NCBI GenBank assembly: GCA_964036045.1
Contig: OZ038392.1
Coordinates: 34,733,330-34,797,329 of the forward strand
Source of the DNA: Eutreptiella sp. 'Long Island Sound 2002'
Lineage: Eukaryota > Euglenozoa > Euglenophyceae > Eutreptiales > Eutreptiaceae
Length of the DNA stretch: 64,000 bases
Direction: 5' to 3'
In this document: one piece after another, positions 20,474 to 28,789 of the stretch
Layout: the number at the start of each line of letters is the position of its first letter
Numbering within the stretch: the stretch's first letter is position 1
Position numbers and translations under genes: made by a program
The notes under the pieces: model-generated
Databases searched by the model: none
Seen by the model: the letters and a program-made list of their open reading frames with translations, nothing else
Told to the model about the DNA's origin: nothing

Positions 20474-21260
20474 AGTAAGAAAAAGTGCTTTTCCAATGCT
20501 TTGAGGCATACTCTAGTTGTATTAGAGATGCACTGGGCACACAGGCATATCTATCTTAGTATTGGCCCAACCAAAAGTGGTGATAACACATTTTGACCTA
20601 TGGAACCAAACACCCAATCAGGATATGGAGTGGACCCCTTAATCCCCTATCAATGTGAGGCAATTCATCTTTTCCTGAGTTGACTGAGAACTGACATATC
20701 CAGGGCAGAGCCTATGAATTTATCTATGTTTTCTCATGAATTCTTAGCTGTCCTAGTGGTATGCACCCTAGGGGGCTGGGCACCTCCTTTTGAGAGGTCC
20801 TGGGTTCAATTCCCGGTCAGCCTAGCTAAGTAGGAAGATCCCATGTGACATGGCAGTGACCTCATCGCCACATGCCCTGCCACCTCAGCACATATGGGAC
20901 CCAAAACAAAGAGTGCACATCTCCTGAGATGGCACTATGGAGATTGAGTGACCATGGGGCAGTTTTCCAACTCTTTTTCCAAAACATTTCAGCTATCTTT
21001 GTGAATATGCAATCCGATTTGACCTGAGTTTCAGTTTCTGTGAATATCCTTTCATCTTTCACTGTTTACACTGCAGCCCTTCATGCTTTGATCCCGATTC
21101 TCTTCTACTTGCATATCTCTGGCTTGGGCTATCCTGGATTGATTGTATTTCAGCAAACAAAACCTTTTCATCTTCAAGAACAAGCAGCAGGAAACCCTAC
21201 ACCAGCAGCAAGCAGCAGGAGAGGCACAAACACAGTGTTGAAATCACTATAAACCTTTCT
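20474..21260 (+). repeat. 5' LTR of Gypsy-2
   Basis: This 787-bp LTR starts AGTAAG and ends TTTCT, so it lacks the usual TG...CA ends. Its boundary is fixed by the target duplication, by the polypurine tract before the other copy, and by the primer site that follows at once. It contains a tRNA-like stretch at 20747-20821 and ends in an AGC-rich segment. Confidence 0.92.
20747..20821 (+). other. tRNA-like sequence inside the Gypsy-2 5' LTR
   Basis: A clear T-arm, CTGGG-TTCAATT-CCCGG (20800-20816), gives a B-box-like GGTTCAATTCC. It is preceded by an A-box-like TAGTGGTATGC and a hairpin ACCTC-CTTTTGA-GAGGT resembling an anticodon arm. The D-arm region is too long and the acceptor stem imperfect, so it is a degenerate tRNA-derived sequence, not a clear tRNA gene. 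The same stretch is in the 3' LTR. Confidence 0.5.
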
Positions 21261-21271
21261 GGTAGCAGAGG
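21260..21271 (+). promoter_or_regulatory. Primer-binding site, initiator tRNA-Met type
   Basis: TGGTAGCAGAGG is the exact complement of the 3' end (CCUCUGCUACCA) of the eukaryotic initiator tRNA-Met. It starts at the last base of the 5' LTR. Minus-strand DNA synthesis would be primed here. Confidence 0.88.
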
Positions 21272-21359
21272 CAGACTGTCTCTGCGTACCGGCAGCAACC
21301 CCGTGCCGTACAACCAGTGCGCCGAGATCAGTCACATATAACCAGAAGGGCGAACGAAG

Positions 21360-23858
21360 ATGGACACAAGGAAAGAGGACACCGACGTGAAGACAGCGCC
21401 TGAGGCACCAGCAAGGCCAGCACCTGGTGAACCTGGACCTGGACCTAGCGCTGTACCTTCGGAGCCCTTACATGGGCCAGTGGACGTGGCGGAGGACTCG
21501 TTGGAAGGACTGCAGTCGGCCTTCCGGGCCCTCTCGGTCGAGGAGGTGGTCACTCATCCTGTGAAGAGGAAGAGAGAGAGCGAGAAGGATGCTGGAGAAG
21601 GCATAGCAGACGAAGGAGGAGACCAAGGGCAAGACCTGACGAATGAGCCTACCTTCGAAGGCGCACCAAGCGCTTCTGGCCTCCACGCATCACCCTCTCC
21701 CATAACCACCACACTCCCAATTCCAGACCCAGCCGCTACAACATCCACACCCATAACCAACCCGCCCATGGCAGAGGGCACAGGCTTTACTGGTATGCCT
21801 AACTACCCTGCCTATGGTTTTGGCCCACCTACCACTGCGTTCCATGAGGCAACTACTGCCAGTGAGCCGGTGGCCTCCAGTTCTGCGCCGCGATGGTATG
21901 CGGCTGACTATCACCATCCTCTACCCGCTACGGGAACCTATGTGGATGTTCCTGGGTATGCGACCTCGAGTGGGTTGAGGAGAGGACCTGAGTTTCTTGG
22001 TGGCAGGAGTAGAGGATCGGGAAGATCCTCCAACAGGTCCCTGACGCGGTCGGAGATCAACGAGGTGCTCCGAGGAGCCACCTCTAAAATTGTGGGCGAC
22101 CTCACTCAAGAGATTCGAGAGAAACTGGAGCCCCTGATGATACCGCCCCAAGCGTCACCTACCACGGTGGGAGTGTCACCCCATCGAGTACAGGCCAACC
22201 ACCTGGTGGCAGGGCTGACAAACACCCTGGGGAGCCTGAGGAGCCGACCGATGCCGACCCCTGCAGCGATACCGAGAAGTCCTTTCGTACCGAGAACGGC
22301 CCAGTCGCCCTACAGCCACATGACAAACTCTACGAGAGCCGAGCTGGACCGGCTGGGGCTGACAGCCTTGAGGGCAATGGTGGACGTGGAGCCTTATGGC
22401 TCTAGTGAGTTAGGCGGAGACCCCTCCGATGATGAGCCGCCGTCTATGACTTCTGCTTCGCCCTCGGAGGACGATGACCCGGAGGACCCCGAGAACCCAA
22501 GTGGGAAAAAGAAGAAGAAGAAGAGGAAGACCCGACGCCCTGAGGGACGCAGGTCTCAGGAGGCGAAGGCTATTGCCACCTCCAAGATCGTGGTGAACCT
22601 GCCTGAGTTCACAGGCAAGGACCTCAGCGAGTTCGCTGAGAATTTTGACCGGTTTCTCCGATTGACCGGCCAAACCCACGCTAGTGGACGGGTCAAGTGC
22701 GATCTGTTCCTGCAGTGCTGCAAGACCAAGTACCTGGAGAAGCAGGTCAGGCAGATCGTGACTAACTCCGCCACCTTTGCCGATGTGTTGGTTGCCTTGG
22801 AGAGGCAGTACCCGACCTACAAAACCAACCTCTCCATCAGGGCCGAGATCCAGAACCTGCCCGTGCTGCCCAACAACCCCAAACCTGGCAGGGTCTCTGA
22901 GCTGTTGGCTGACCTGGATCACTTGGCTGGACGATTGACGCCCGGTTCCTACAGCAGAGACGACCTGCTGTTCTGGTTGGTGGTTAAGCTCCCTCGAGAG
23001 CTGTGGGACGAGTGCCGTTGGACGGCAGAGCGCAAGGCTAGATTCCTCCGCTACGAGGATCTATCCGTGCTACTCCTGGAGCTGGCGCTGGAGAAGGAAA
23101 GCGACCAGCACTTGAACAACTACCGTCCTGGTGGTGGAGGTTCTGGAGGCCATGGCAAAGGGTACCAAGGGTCCAGACCTGGGCAGGGGACTACCCCCAA
23201 ACACGCCCACGCCCGTATCATGGAGAACGTCAAGGAGCCCTTCTGGTGTGATGCCAGAGACGAGCAGGGCCACCTGCAGCACGCCCCTGACTGCAGGCAG
23301 CGAGACTGCTTTGTAGTCCAGGGGAAGCAGCAGGAGAAGAACACCGGCGCCAAAGCGAAGCTGCCGGATCATTACAGGTGCACCATCACGTGTGCCTTCT
23401 GTGGGAAGAGGAAGCACTACGAGGATGAGTGCTACCATAAGCAACGCCTATCGGCGAAGCTTAAGGGTGAAGATCCTGGCAAAGGCTCAGGCAAAGGTGG
23501 AGGCAAAGGCAAAGGCAACGACTCCGGCAAGGGCAAGTCGAAAGGACGTGGACAAGGGCAAGACAAGAGTCAAGGTGGACGAGGAGGAGGCGCTAACTGC
23601 CAGCCCGACAAGGACAACAAGAACACGGACAAGAACGGAGGCAACCCCAACCCTAATCCAGGGGGGAACTCCGAGCCCTCTGGAGGGCAGTCAGGTCCTA
23701 CCACACGCTCACAGACGCAGGCCCAGAAAGAACAAGGGGCCAAGCGGGAGCAGGAAGGTGGTGATGACGGCAACGCTAAGAAGAGAAGCCGTTTCATGAG
23801 GATGGCCCGCAAGCTGCGGAACAAGGGGTTCAAGGTGACCTGTCCCGCGGAGTTCTGA
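21360..23858 (+). CDS. Gypsy-2 Gag
   Basis: This 832-residue protein starts at the first ATG, 88 bases after the primer site. Residues 1-400 are low complexity (Pro, Ser, Thr, Ala) with a nuclear-localisation-like KRKRE near residue 68 and a Lys run KKKKKKRKTRRP near 383. Residues about 405-590 look like a retrotransposon Gag capsid core (VNLPEFTGKDLSEFAENF onward). A zinc knuckle C-X2-C-X4-H-X4-C lies at about 23391-23434. It is followed by a Gly/Lys-rich tail with many GKG units. It ends at TGA 23856 followed by CGG, with the phase open into protease. Confidence 0.9.
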   Translation: MDTRKEDTDVKTAPEAPARPAPGEPGPGPSAVPSEPLHGPVDVAEDSLEGLQSAFRALSVEEVVTHPVKRKRESEKDAGEGIADEGGDQGQDLTNEPTFEGAPSASGLHASPSPITTTLPIPDPAATTSTPITNPPMAEGTGFTGMPNYPAYGFGPPTTAFHEATTASEPVASSSAPRWYAADYHHPLPATGTYVDVPGYATSSGLRRGPEFLGGRSRGSGRSSNRSLTRSEINEVLRGATSKIVGDLTQEIREKLEPLMIPPQASPTTVGVSPHRVQANHLVAGLTNTLGSLRSRPMPTPAAIPRSPFVPRTAQSPYSHMTNSTRAELDRLGLTALRAMVDVEPYGSSELGGDPSDDEPPSMTSASPSEDDDPEDPENPSGKKKKKKRKTRRPEGRRSQEAKAIATSKIVVNLPEFTGKDLSEFAENFDRFLRLTGQTHASGRVKCDLFLQCCKTKYLEKQVRQIVTNSATFADVLVALERQYPTYKTNLSIRAEIQNLPVLPNNPKPGRVSELLADLDHLAGRLTPGSYSRDDLLFWLVVKLPRELWDECRWTAERKARFLRYEDLSVLLLELALEKESDQHLNNYRPGGGGSGGHGKGYQGSRPGQGTTPKHAHARIMENVKEPFWCDARDEQGHLQHAPDCRQRDCFVVQGKQQEKNTGAKAKLPDHYRCTITCAFCGKRKHYEDECYHKQRLSAKLKGEDPGKGSGKGGGKGKGNDSGKGKSKGRGQGQDKSQGGRGGGANCQPDKDNKNTDKNGGNPNPNPGGNSEPSGGQSGPTTRSQTQAQKEQGAKREQEGGDDGNAKKRSRFMRMARKLRNKGFKVTCPAEF

Positions 23859-23888
23859 CGGGGACGCTCCGGTGGCACCCAAGACCTG

Positions 23889-26537
23889 GTGTTTTGGGTA
23901 CATATCCGACTAGGAGGACGCGAATACCTGGGGTCATTGGATACTGGCGCCACCATATCTATAGTGGCCAAGAAAATTTTACCTTCTGGGGGCCTGAAAA
24001 ACACCATGACCACCGCGGCTATACGAATGAGGGATGGACATGTGGTGCACAGCTGCGGGGACTGTGAAGTGGAGGTACCTATGGGCTCCCGGACTATCGC
24101 CCATCGGTTCTATGTGATGGACACTGAGGCCTTCGACTTTGTATTGGGGACTGACTTCTTCGTGCAGCACTCCCAGATACAATCCCTGACGCTGCAAGCG
24201 CCCTACCTCCTCTACGTGGACCACGGCAGTGGCAGAGAGTCTGTGCCACTGGAGCAGTCGGAACATACCTCGAGTTACCTGAGACTATCAAAGGAGGAGC
24301 CCTCGAACATGATGGCGGCCTCCAAAACTGAGGACTATCAACTATTGGGGGAAGTCCTAGACCAAGGTCTGAACGAGTTGGGTTACTCTAGAGAAGACCT
24401 GAGTGTGGAGTTGTTCGCCAGCGACAAGCAGCATGTACTGGACCTTTACTGCAGCAAGGGGAAGAACTGCAGCTACAAATTTTACTGGCTCTCTTTCGGG
24501 ATGGCCTACGGGAACCCCAGGTTCAGTGAACTGGGGAAGGTCCTGACCAAAGCGGCCTTGGAACGTTCCCGTATGGTCCTGTGTTTCCCCGATTCGGGGG
24601 CCCATGGGGGCAACGAGTACTGGCGAAACCTCCTGGACAGGCTGACTATCAGCTCTGTTCGGTTACCTGATGAGGCCATCTACGTGCCTCTGGAGCGTAA
24701 GACGCCTATTGGGAAACCCGGATGGGGGAGTATGCTCAGCGTGGTGGACGGAGGTCTTACCTCCATCCCCAGGGAAGATCTGGACCCGACTCTGGTCCAG
24801 GCTATACAACGAGAAAGCGATGGACTCGCCTTGGGTGACTTGAAGGATCGACTACGACCTCAACATGCTGTTGAGACTATACCCGGAGGAGATGAGTACG
24901 TTGTGACTGACACCAGCGCCCCCAACTCTCCCTGCCATGTACCTGTTCCTGATGGAGTCTCTGAGTGTGGACTATCTGAGCTACCTAGCTCTATCCACTC
25001 AGATGACGAAACTGAGCACGACGCCTTCTTCGTGCAGACCTGTGTGGAGGAAGTGCAGAACGCCGAGTACTTCGCCCCACTGAAACCCCTACTCTCCATG
25101 AGGGTGCAAGACCCCGTGGACGAGGAGCTGGACCCTCGATCCAGGCTAAGGGTGTATGTGGACTCCAAGAGGAAGTTGGTGGCGAAAAAGCTATGCTACG
25201 CTAAGCCTACCCGCAGCTCATGGCCACTGAAGCAAGGATGTATGGGAGATCTATCCCAATTGAAGGAGGACCTCGAACAGAAGATCACCACCTGGCAAAG
25301 GGAGGTAGATCTTAAGCTCATGAAGAGCGTGTGGGGTGCCCATGTGAGGACCCCAGAGGAGGACGACCTCTCGGAGGAATGTGTATGTGAACCCCCTCGA
25401 GCGTGCCTATGTTGCCATCGTCCACCGGAGATGGTTGAACAAGACCTTCTATATGCCTACCAAGGGTTGAAGGACACTACCAAGGGCGAAGAGTCGGTGG
25501 AGGATCACCTCCCGACGTCTATTACTCAGGGGGCAAGCAACTTACACTCTGACGAGGACATGGAGGACAAGATCAAGCTATTGGACCCGCAGCTGCAGAA
25601 GCTTATAAGGACCTATCTGGAGGTGTTCGGAGAACTACCCCCTCCAGCTTCATGTGACAAGCTGGTACAGATGGACCTCAAGCTGAAACCCGAGTTCGTG
25701 GGTCACAAGATCCGGAGGAGACCCTATCCAGCTCCTAAAGAGCAGGCCGACGAGATTGAGCAACAGATACAAGAATGTATCGACGCTGGCCTAGTCCTGG
25801 AGTACAAGGACGGGGACTACCCCCTACACTGCAGCCCCTGTTTCCTGGTGGCTAAACCTGGGTCTACCGCCAAACGGCTGGTAGTGGACTACGGAGAGCT
25901 GAACAAGAAAACGTTGAACCACTCAGGGTCCATTCCCAATATGGAGTCTACCCTGGAGAAGATAGCCTCCTGTCGCTACAAGACCAAGATGGACAAGAGG
26001 AGCGGATTCTGGCAAGTGGACCTGACGCCCAACGCTCAGGAGCTACTGGCCTTCATCACCCCTCAGGGGAGGGTGTTCAAGTGGAAGGTCATGCCGTTTG
26101 GCGTGGCCAACGCACCCGCTCTGCTTCAAGAGCTGACGAACAAGATCTTGTCCATCCTACGGAGGAGACCTAAGGTGCAGGAGCTTATATCCCGTGGGGC
26201 CCAGATGGAAGCTCACATCGACGATGTATGCCTCGGGACCAATACCCGGGAGGATCACCTAATCCTCTTGGGTGAGTTCTTTGCGGTTTGCCAGGAGAAC
26301 CACACACGACTCAAGCTGGAGAAGTGTGAGTTCATGCAGGAGACCATGCAGTACCTGGGGTTTGACGTTGGCTATGGGTGGTGGACCCCAGCGGCCTCTA
26401 AGGCCAAACCCCTGATGGATGCTAAGGTACGACACGAAGACCCCAAAAAGGACTTCATGATGTACGCAGTTTCATTGGGGCGTGCAACTTCTATCGCCGC
26501 CATATCAAAAACTTCACCTACACCAGCGCCATTCTGA
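23889..26537 (+). CDS. Gypsy-2 Pol part 1: protease, Dam-like segment, reverse transcriptase
   Basis: It is in the same frame as Gag, open from 23859. The retropepsin triad D-T-G is at residues 18-20 of the frame counted from the Met at 23889. At about 24380-24760 comes a segment with VELFAS, a hydrophobic strand CFPDS and a Trp-containing helix. This parallels the Dam-like segment of Gypsy-1 but lacks the DPPF motif (NPRF is in the equivalent place). A long acidic spacer has a CXC/CXXC cluster (about 25380-25420). The RT has KMDKRSGFWQ, MPFGVANAPALLQ and HIDD (26214-26225; His instead of the usual Tyr). The true RT frame is lost at the A5 run 26445-26449. Confidence 0.9.
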   Translation: MFWVHIRLGGREYLGSLDTGATISIVAKKILPSGGLKNTMTTAAIRMRDGHVVHSCGDCEVEVPMGSRTIAHRFYVMDTEAFDFVLGTDFFVQHSQIQSLTLQAPYLLYVDHGSGRESVPLEQSEHTSSYLRLSKEEPSNMMAASKTEDYQLLGEVLDQGLNELGYSREDLSVELFASDKQHVLDLYCSKGKNCSYKFYWLSFGMAYGNPRFSELGKVLTKAALERSRMVLCFPDSGAHGGNEYWRNLLDRLTISSVRLPDEAIYVPLERKTPIGKPGWGSMLSVVDGGLTSIPREDLDPTLVQAIQRESDGLALGDLKDRLRPQHAVETIPGGDEYVVTDTSAPNSPCHVPVPDGVSECGLSELPSSIHSDDETEHDAFFVQTCVEEVQNAEYFAPLKPLLSMRVQDPVDEELDPRSRLRVYVDSKRKLVAKKLCYAKPTRSSWPLKQGCMGDLSQLKEDLEQKITTWQREVDLKLMKSVWGAHVRTPEEDDLSEECVCEPPRACLCCHRPPEMVEQDLLYAYQGLKDTTKGEESVEDHLPTSITQGASNLHSDEDMEDKIKLLDPQLQKLIRTYLEVFGELPPPASCDKLVQMDLKLKPEFVGHKIRRRPYPAPKEQADEIEQQIQECIDAGLVLEYKDGDYPLHCSPCFLVAKPGSTAKRLVVDYGELNKKTLNHSGSIPNMESTLEKIASCRYKTKMDKRSGFWQVDLTPNAQELLAFITPQGRVFKWKVMPFGVANAPALLQELTNKILSILRRRPKVQELISRGAQMEAHIDDVCLGTNTREDHLILLGEFFAVCQENHTRLKLEKCEFMQETMQYLGFDVGYGWWTPAASKAKPLMDAKVRHEDPKKDFMMYAVSLGRATSIAAISKTSPTPAPF
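26445..26449 (+). other. Frameshift point in Gypsy-2 pol (A5 run)
   Basis: Upstream the RT reads in phase 0. From about 26450 the conserved RT-connection residues (HDVRSFIGACNFYRR) are in phase 2, which stays open to the pol stop. One A missing from an A6 run explains it. Programmed -1 slippage is a weaker alternative. Confidence 0.8.
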
Positions 26538-28789
26538 CGGACTTGATCAAGAAGAGTACTACTTGGCGCTGGGGCCCACAAGAGCAAAAAGCGTTTGACG
26601 AGCTCAAAGACAAGGTGGCCAACGCTAAGTGCTTGGGCGTGCCTAGAGCACAAGGGGAGATTATCCTGGTGACCGACGCCAGCAATGTGGGCGGTGGTGG
26701 AACGTTGTTCCAATGGCAAGCACTAGAGAAGGAGGAGTTCGACTCGGCCATTTCCCAATGGGGGACGGAAGGTCTCAACCGAGATGGAACCCTCAAGCAC
26801 AGCTACTCTGACGACAAGTGGGTCCTAGTACCTCTGGGCCACTGGAACTGGAAGTGGAACCAGGCCAGGGGGAACTACTCCACCTATGAGCAGGAATTGC
26901 TCGCGGGTATGCTAGTGCTATCCTCACAAGCACGACTGTTGGGGAGTAACCCTGTGGTCTGGCTGTGCGACGAAGAACCGGTCCGCAGTTTCCAGAAGGG
27001 TCTTCCACCTGAGAAGGCCAAGCTACGGCGCTGGTGGACCTACCTAAGTCAACTACGGCTGACGGTACACCATATCCAGGGAGTGAAGAAAGAGTGTGCA
27101 GACTACATCAGCCGCAACAACTTCGACGCCCTGATTGGTGCCCGGTCTGAAGCGCTGGCTAAGGAGGCGTTCAGCCGTATGGACGTCCACTTGGACCTCA
27201 ACATGACGATGATACGCCCCCTGGATGGACTCCAACAATCTGAGTACCTGAAGGAGTTTGGGAATATCTACAAGCGCCTGGAGAAACGCCTTGAACCCCT
27301 CCTGGTCAACCAAGATCAGTGGAAGAGGGACAAGAGCTACCTCTGGCACGAGGACCGCATCGTGGTGCCTAGTGACAGAGTCCCAGCGCTGCTGAAGTGG
27401 ACCCATGAGTCCAGTGGTCATGTGGGTGCTGACCGTACCCTGAGGCTGTTCAAGCAGTGGTTCCACACTACGTGGACTGACGACCAACTGCGGAAAACCC
27501 TCCAGCCTATCGTGGACAAGTGCCCGTGCAGGTCCTGCAAACCAGGGGATATCAGGGACAGAGGTCTCTACTCGACCCTGCCCATCCCTCACTGTGCTAA
27601 CAGTGTTCTATACGTGGACTACACGGAGATGCCGAAGTTCGGGGGCTATGACTTCGCCCTCGTGGTGACCTGTGGGTTGACCAGGTTTACCAGGGTGTTC
27701 CCATGTACCAAGCACATTACCGGGGAGGAGACTATCAAGATACTCCTGGAGGAGTGGTTTTGTGTCTATGGGGCGCCCAAGGAGATCAACTCCGATGAGG
27801 ACGTACGAGTACGCTCAGATACCGGTTGGTACAAGAGGGTCCTGAGATCCCTCAATGTCCAGGTGTCTACGGGGATTCCCTACTCGCACACGAGCAACCC
27901 CCTAGGTGAGCGACAGATCCGTGTCCTGAAGGAGAATGTACGGATATGGTGCAAAACTGAACGCACCAGAGACTGGGTGAGACTACTCCCCGTCATATCC
28001 TTGATGATGAACTCCCAAGAGAGTTCAGCTACTGGCTACTCGCCCCATGAGCTATTTCTAGGGCGCCCGGCATGGTTCCTACATGCCCCCCATCCAGAGG
28101 ACACCCATTCTTCTGTGGGTGAATGGGTCCAAGAGCAACAAGCGAAGGTGGACAAGGCCAAGGCTATACTCCAGAGAGTGAGGAAGCGTCAGTGGAACAA
28201 GAAGAACAAGCACCGAGTACCGGCCACCTACCAAGAGGGGGACTGGGTGCTGGTGCACCACAGTCGACTACCCGCCTGGCCACACTCTACCAGCGATGAC
28301 CCATACTTCGGACCGTACAAGATTCTATCAGTGGATGCACACTGTATCACCGTGCGGTGTTCGCCCCGTCTAGGGGGGACCCTGGTGTGCGCTGCTCAAC
28401 ACCTGAAGCGCTACTATGATCCTGAAGACCTCTGTGGGGAGGAGTGGGAGCTGAACGACGAGGAAATCGCCGCCCTAGACCTCCAAGGGGCTGCCATCCC
28501 TATGGAAGTTGAAGCGGAACTCCCCGACATGAACGCCGAGGAGATGGCTAAGGAGGGCTTCTACCTGGTGAAGTCTGTCCTACGCCACCGCTATCGCCAG
28601 GGTTTGCGCTTCCTCACCCTCTGGGAAGGGTTTGGAGTCAAAGAGGCCACCTGGGAGCCCTTCTCTGCGTTTGTTCTACCTGAGGGATGCCTAAATTCAG
28701 TTCTGGTTGACTACTTGTCCCAGAACAACCTTGGTGAGTTGCTGAGGCTCGCTGAGACGCTTGCCTCCAAGACTAAAGCTAGGGACTGA
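26450..28789 (+). CDS. Gypsy-2 Pol part 2: RNase H, integrase, chromodomain
   Basis: Phase 2 continues the RT after the A5 run; the first Met is at 26543. RNase H has VTDASNVGGG, YEQELLAGM and a final Asp in CADYISR. The integrase zinc finger (H and H near 27400-27420; CPCRSC near 27530) is followed by the core with YVDYTEMPKFGG, NSDEDVRVRSDTGW and a Glu in NPLGERQIR. After that come a GPY motif (YFGPYKIL near 28306) and a chromodomain-like end at about 28555-28730 (LWEGFGVKEATWEPF). All catalytic positions appear present. Only the upstream frameshift would stop expression as a single polyprotein. Confidence 0.92.
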   Translation, partial: GLHDVRSFIGACNFYRRHIKNFTYTSAILTDLIKKSTTWRWGPQEQKAFDELKDKVANAKCLGVPRAQGEIILVTDASNVGGGGTLFQWQALEKEEFDSAISQWGTEGLNRDGTLKHSYSDDKWVLVPLGHWNWKWNQARGNYSTYEQELLAGMLVLSSQARLLGSNPVVWLCDEEPVRSFQKGLPPEKAKLRRWWTYLSQLRLTVHHIQGVKKECADYISRNNFDALIGARSEALAKEAFSRMDVHLDLNMTMIRPLDGLQQSEYLKEFGNIYKRLEKRLEPLLVNQDQWKRDKSYLWHEDRIVVPSDRVPALLKWTHESSGHVGADRTLRLFKQWFHTTWTDDQLRKTLQPIVDKCPCRSCKPGDIRDRGLYSTLPIPHCANSVLYVDYTEMPKFGGYDFALVVTCGLTRFTRVFPCTKHITGEETIKILLEEWFCVYGAPKEINSDEDVRVRSDTGWYKRVLRSLNVQVSTGIPYSHTSNPLGERQIRVLKENVRIWCKTERTRDWVRLLPVISLMMNSQESSATGYSPHELFLGRPAWFLHAPHPEDTHSSVGEWVQEQQAKVDKAKAILQRVRKRQWNKKNKHRVPATYQEGDWVLVHHSRLPAWPHSTSDDPYFGPYKILSVDAHCITVRCSPRLGGTLVCAAQHLKRYYDPEDLCGEEWELNDEEIAALDLQGAAIPMEVEAELPDMNAEEMAKEGFYLVKSVLRHRYRQGLRFLTLWEGFGVKEATWEPFSAFVLPEGCLNSVLVDYLSQNNLGELLRLAETLASKTKARD

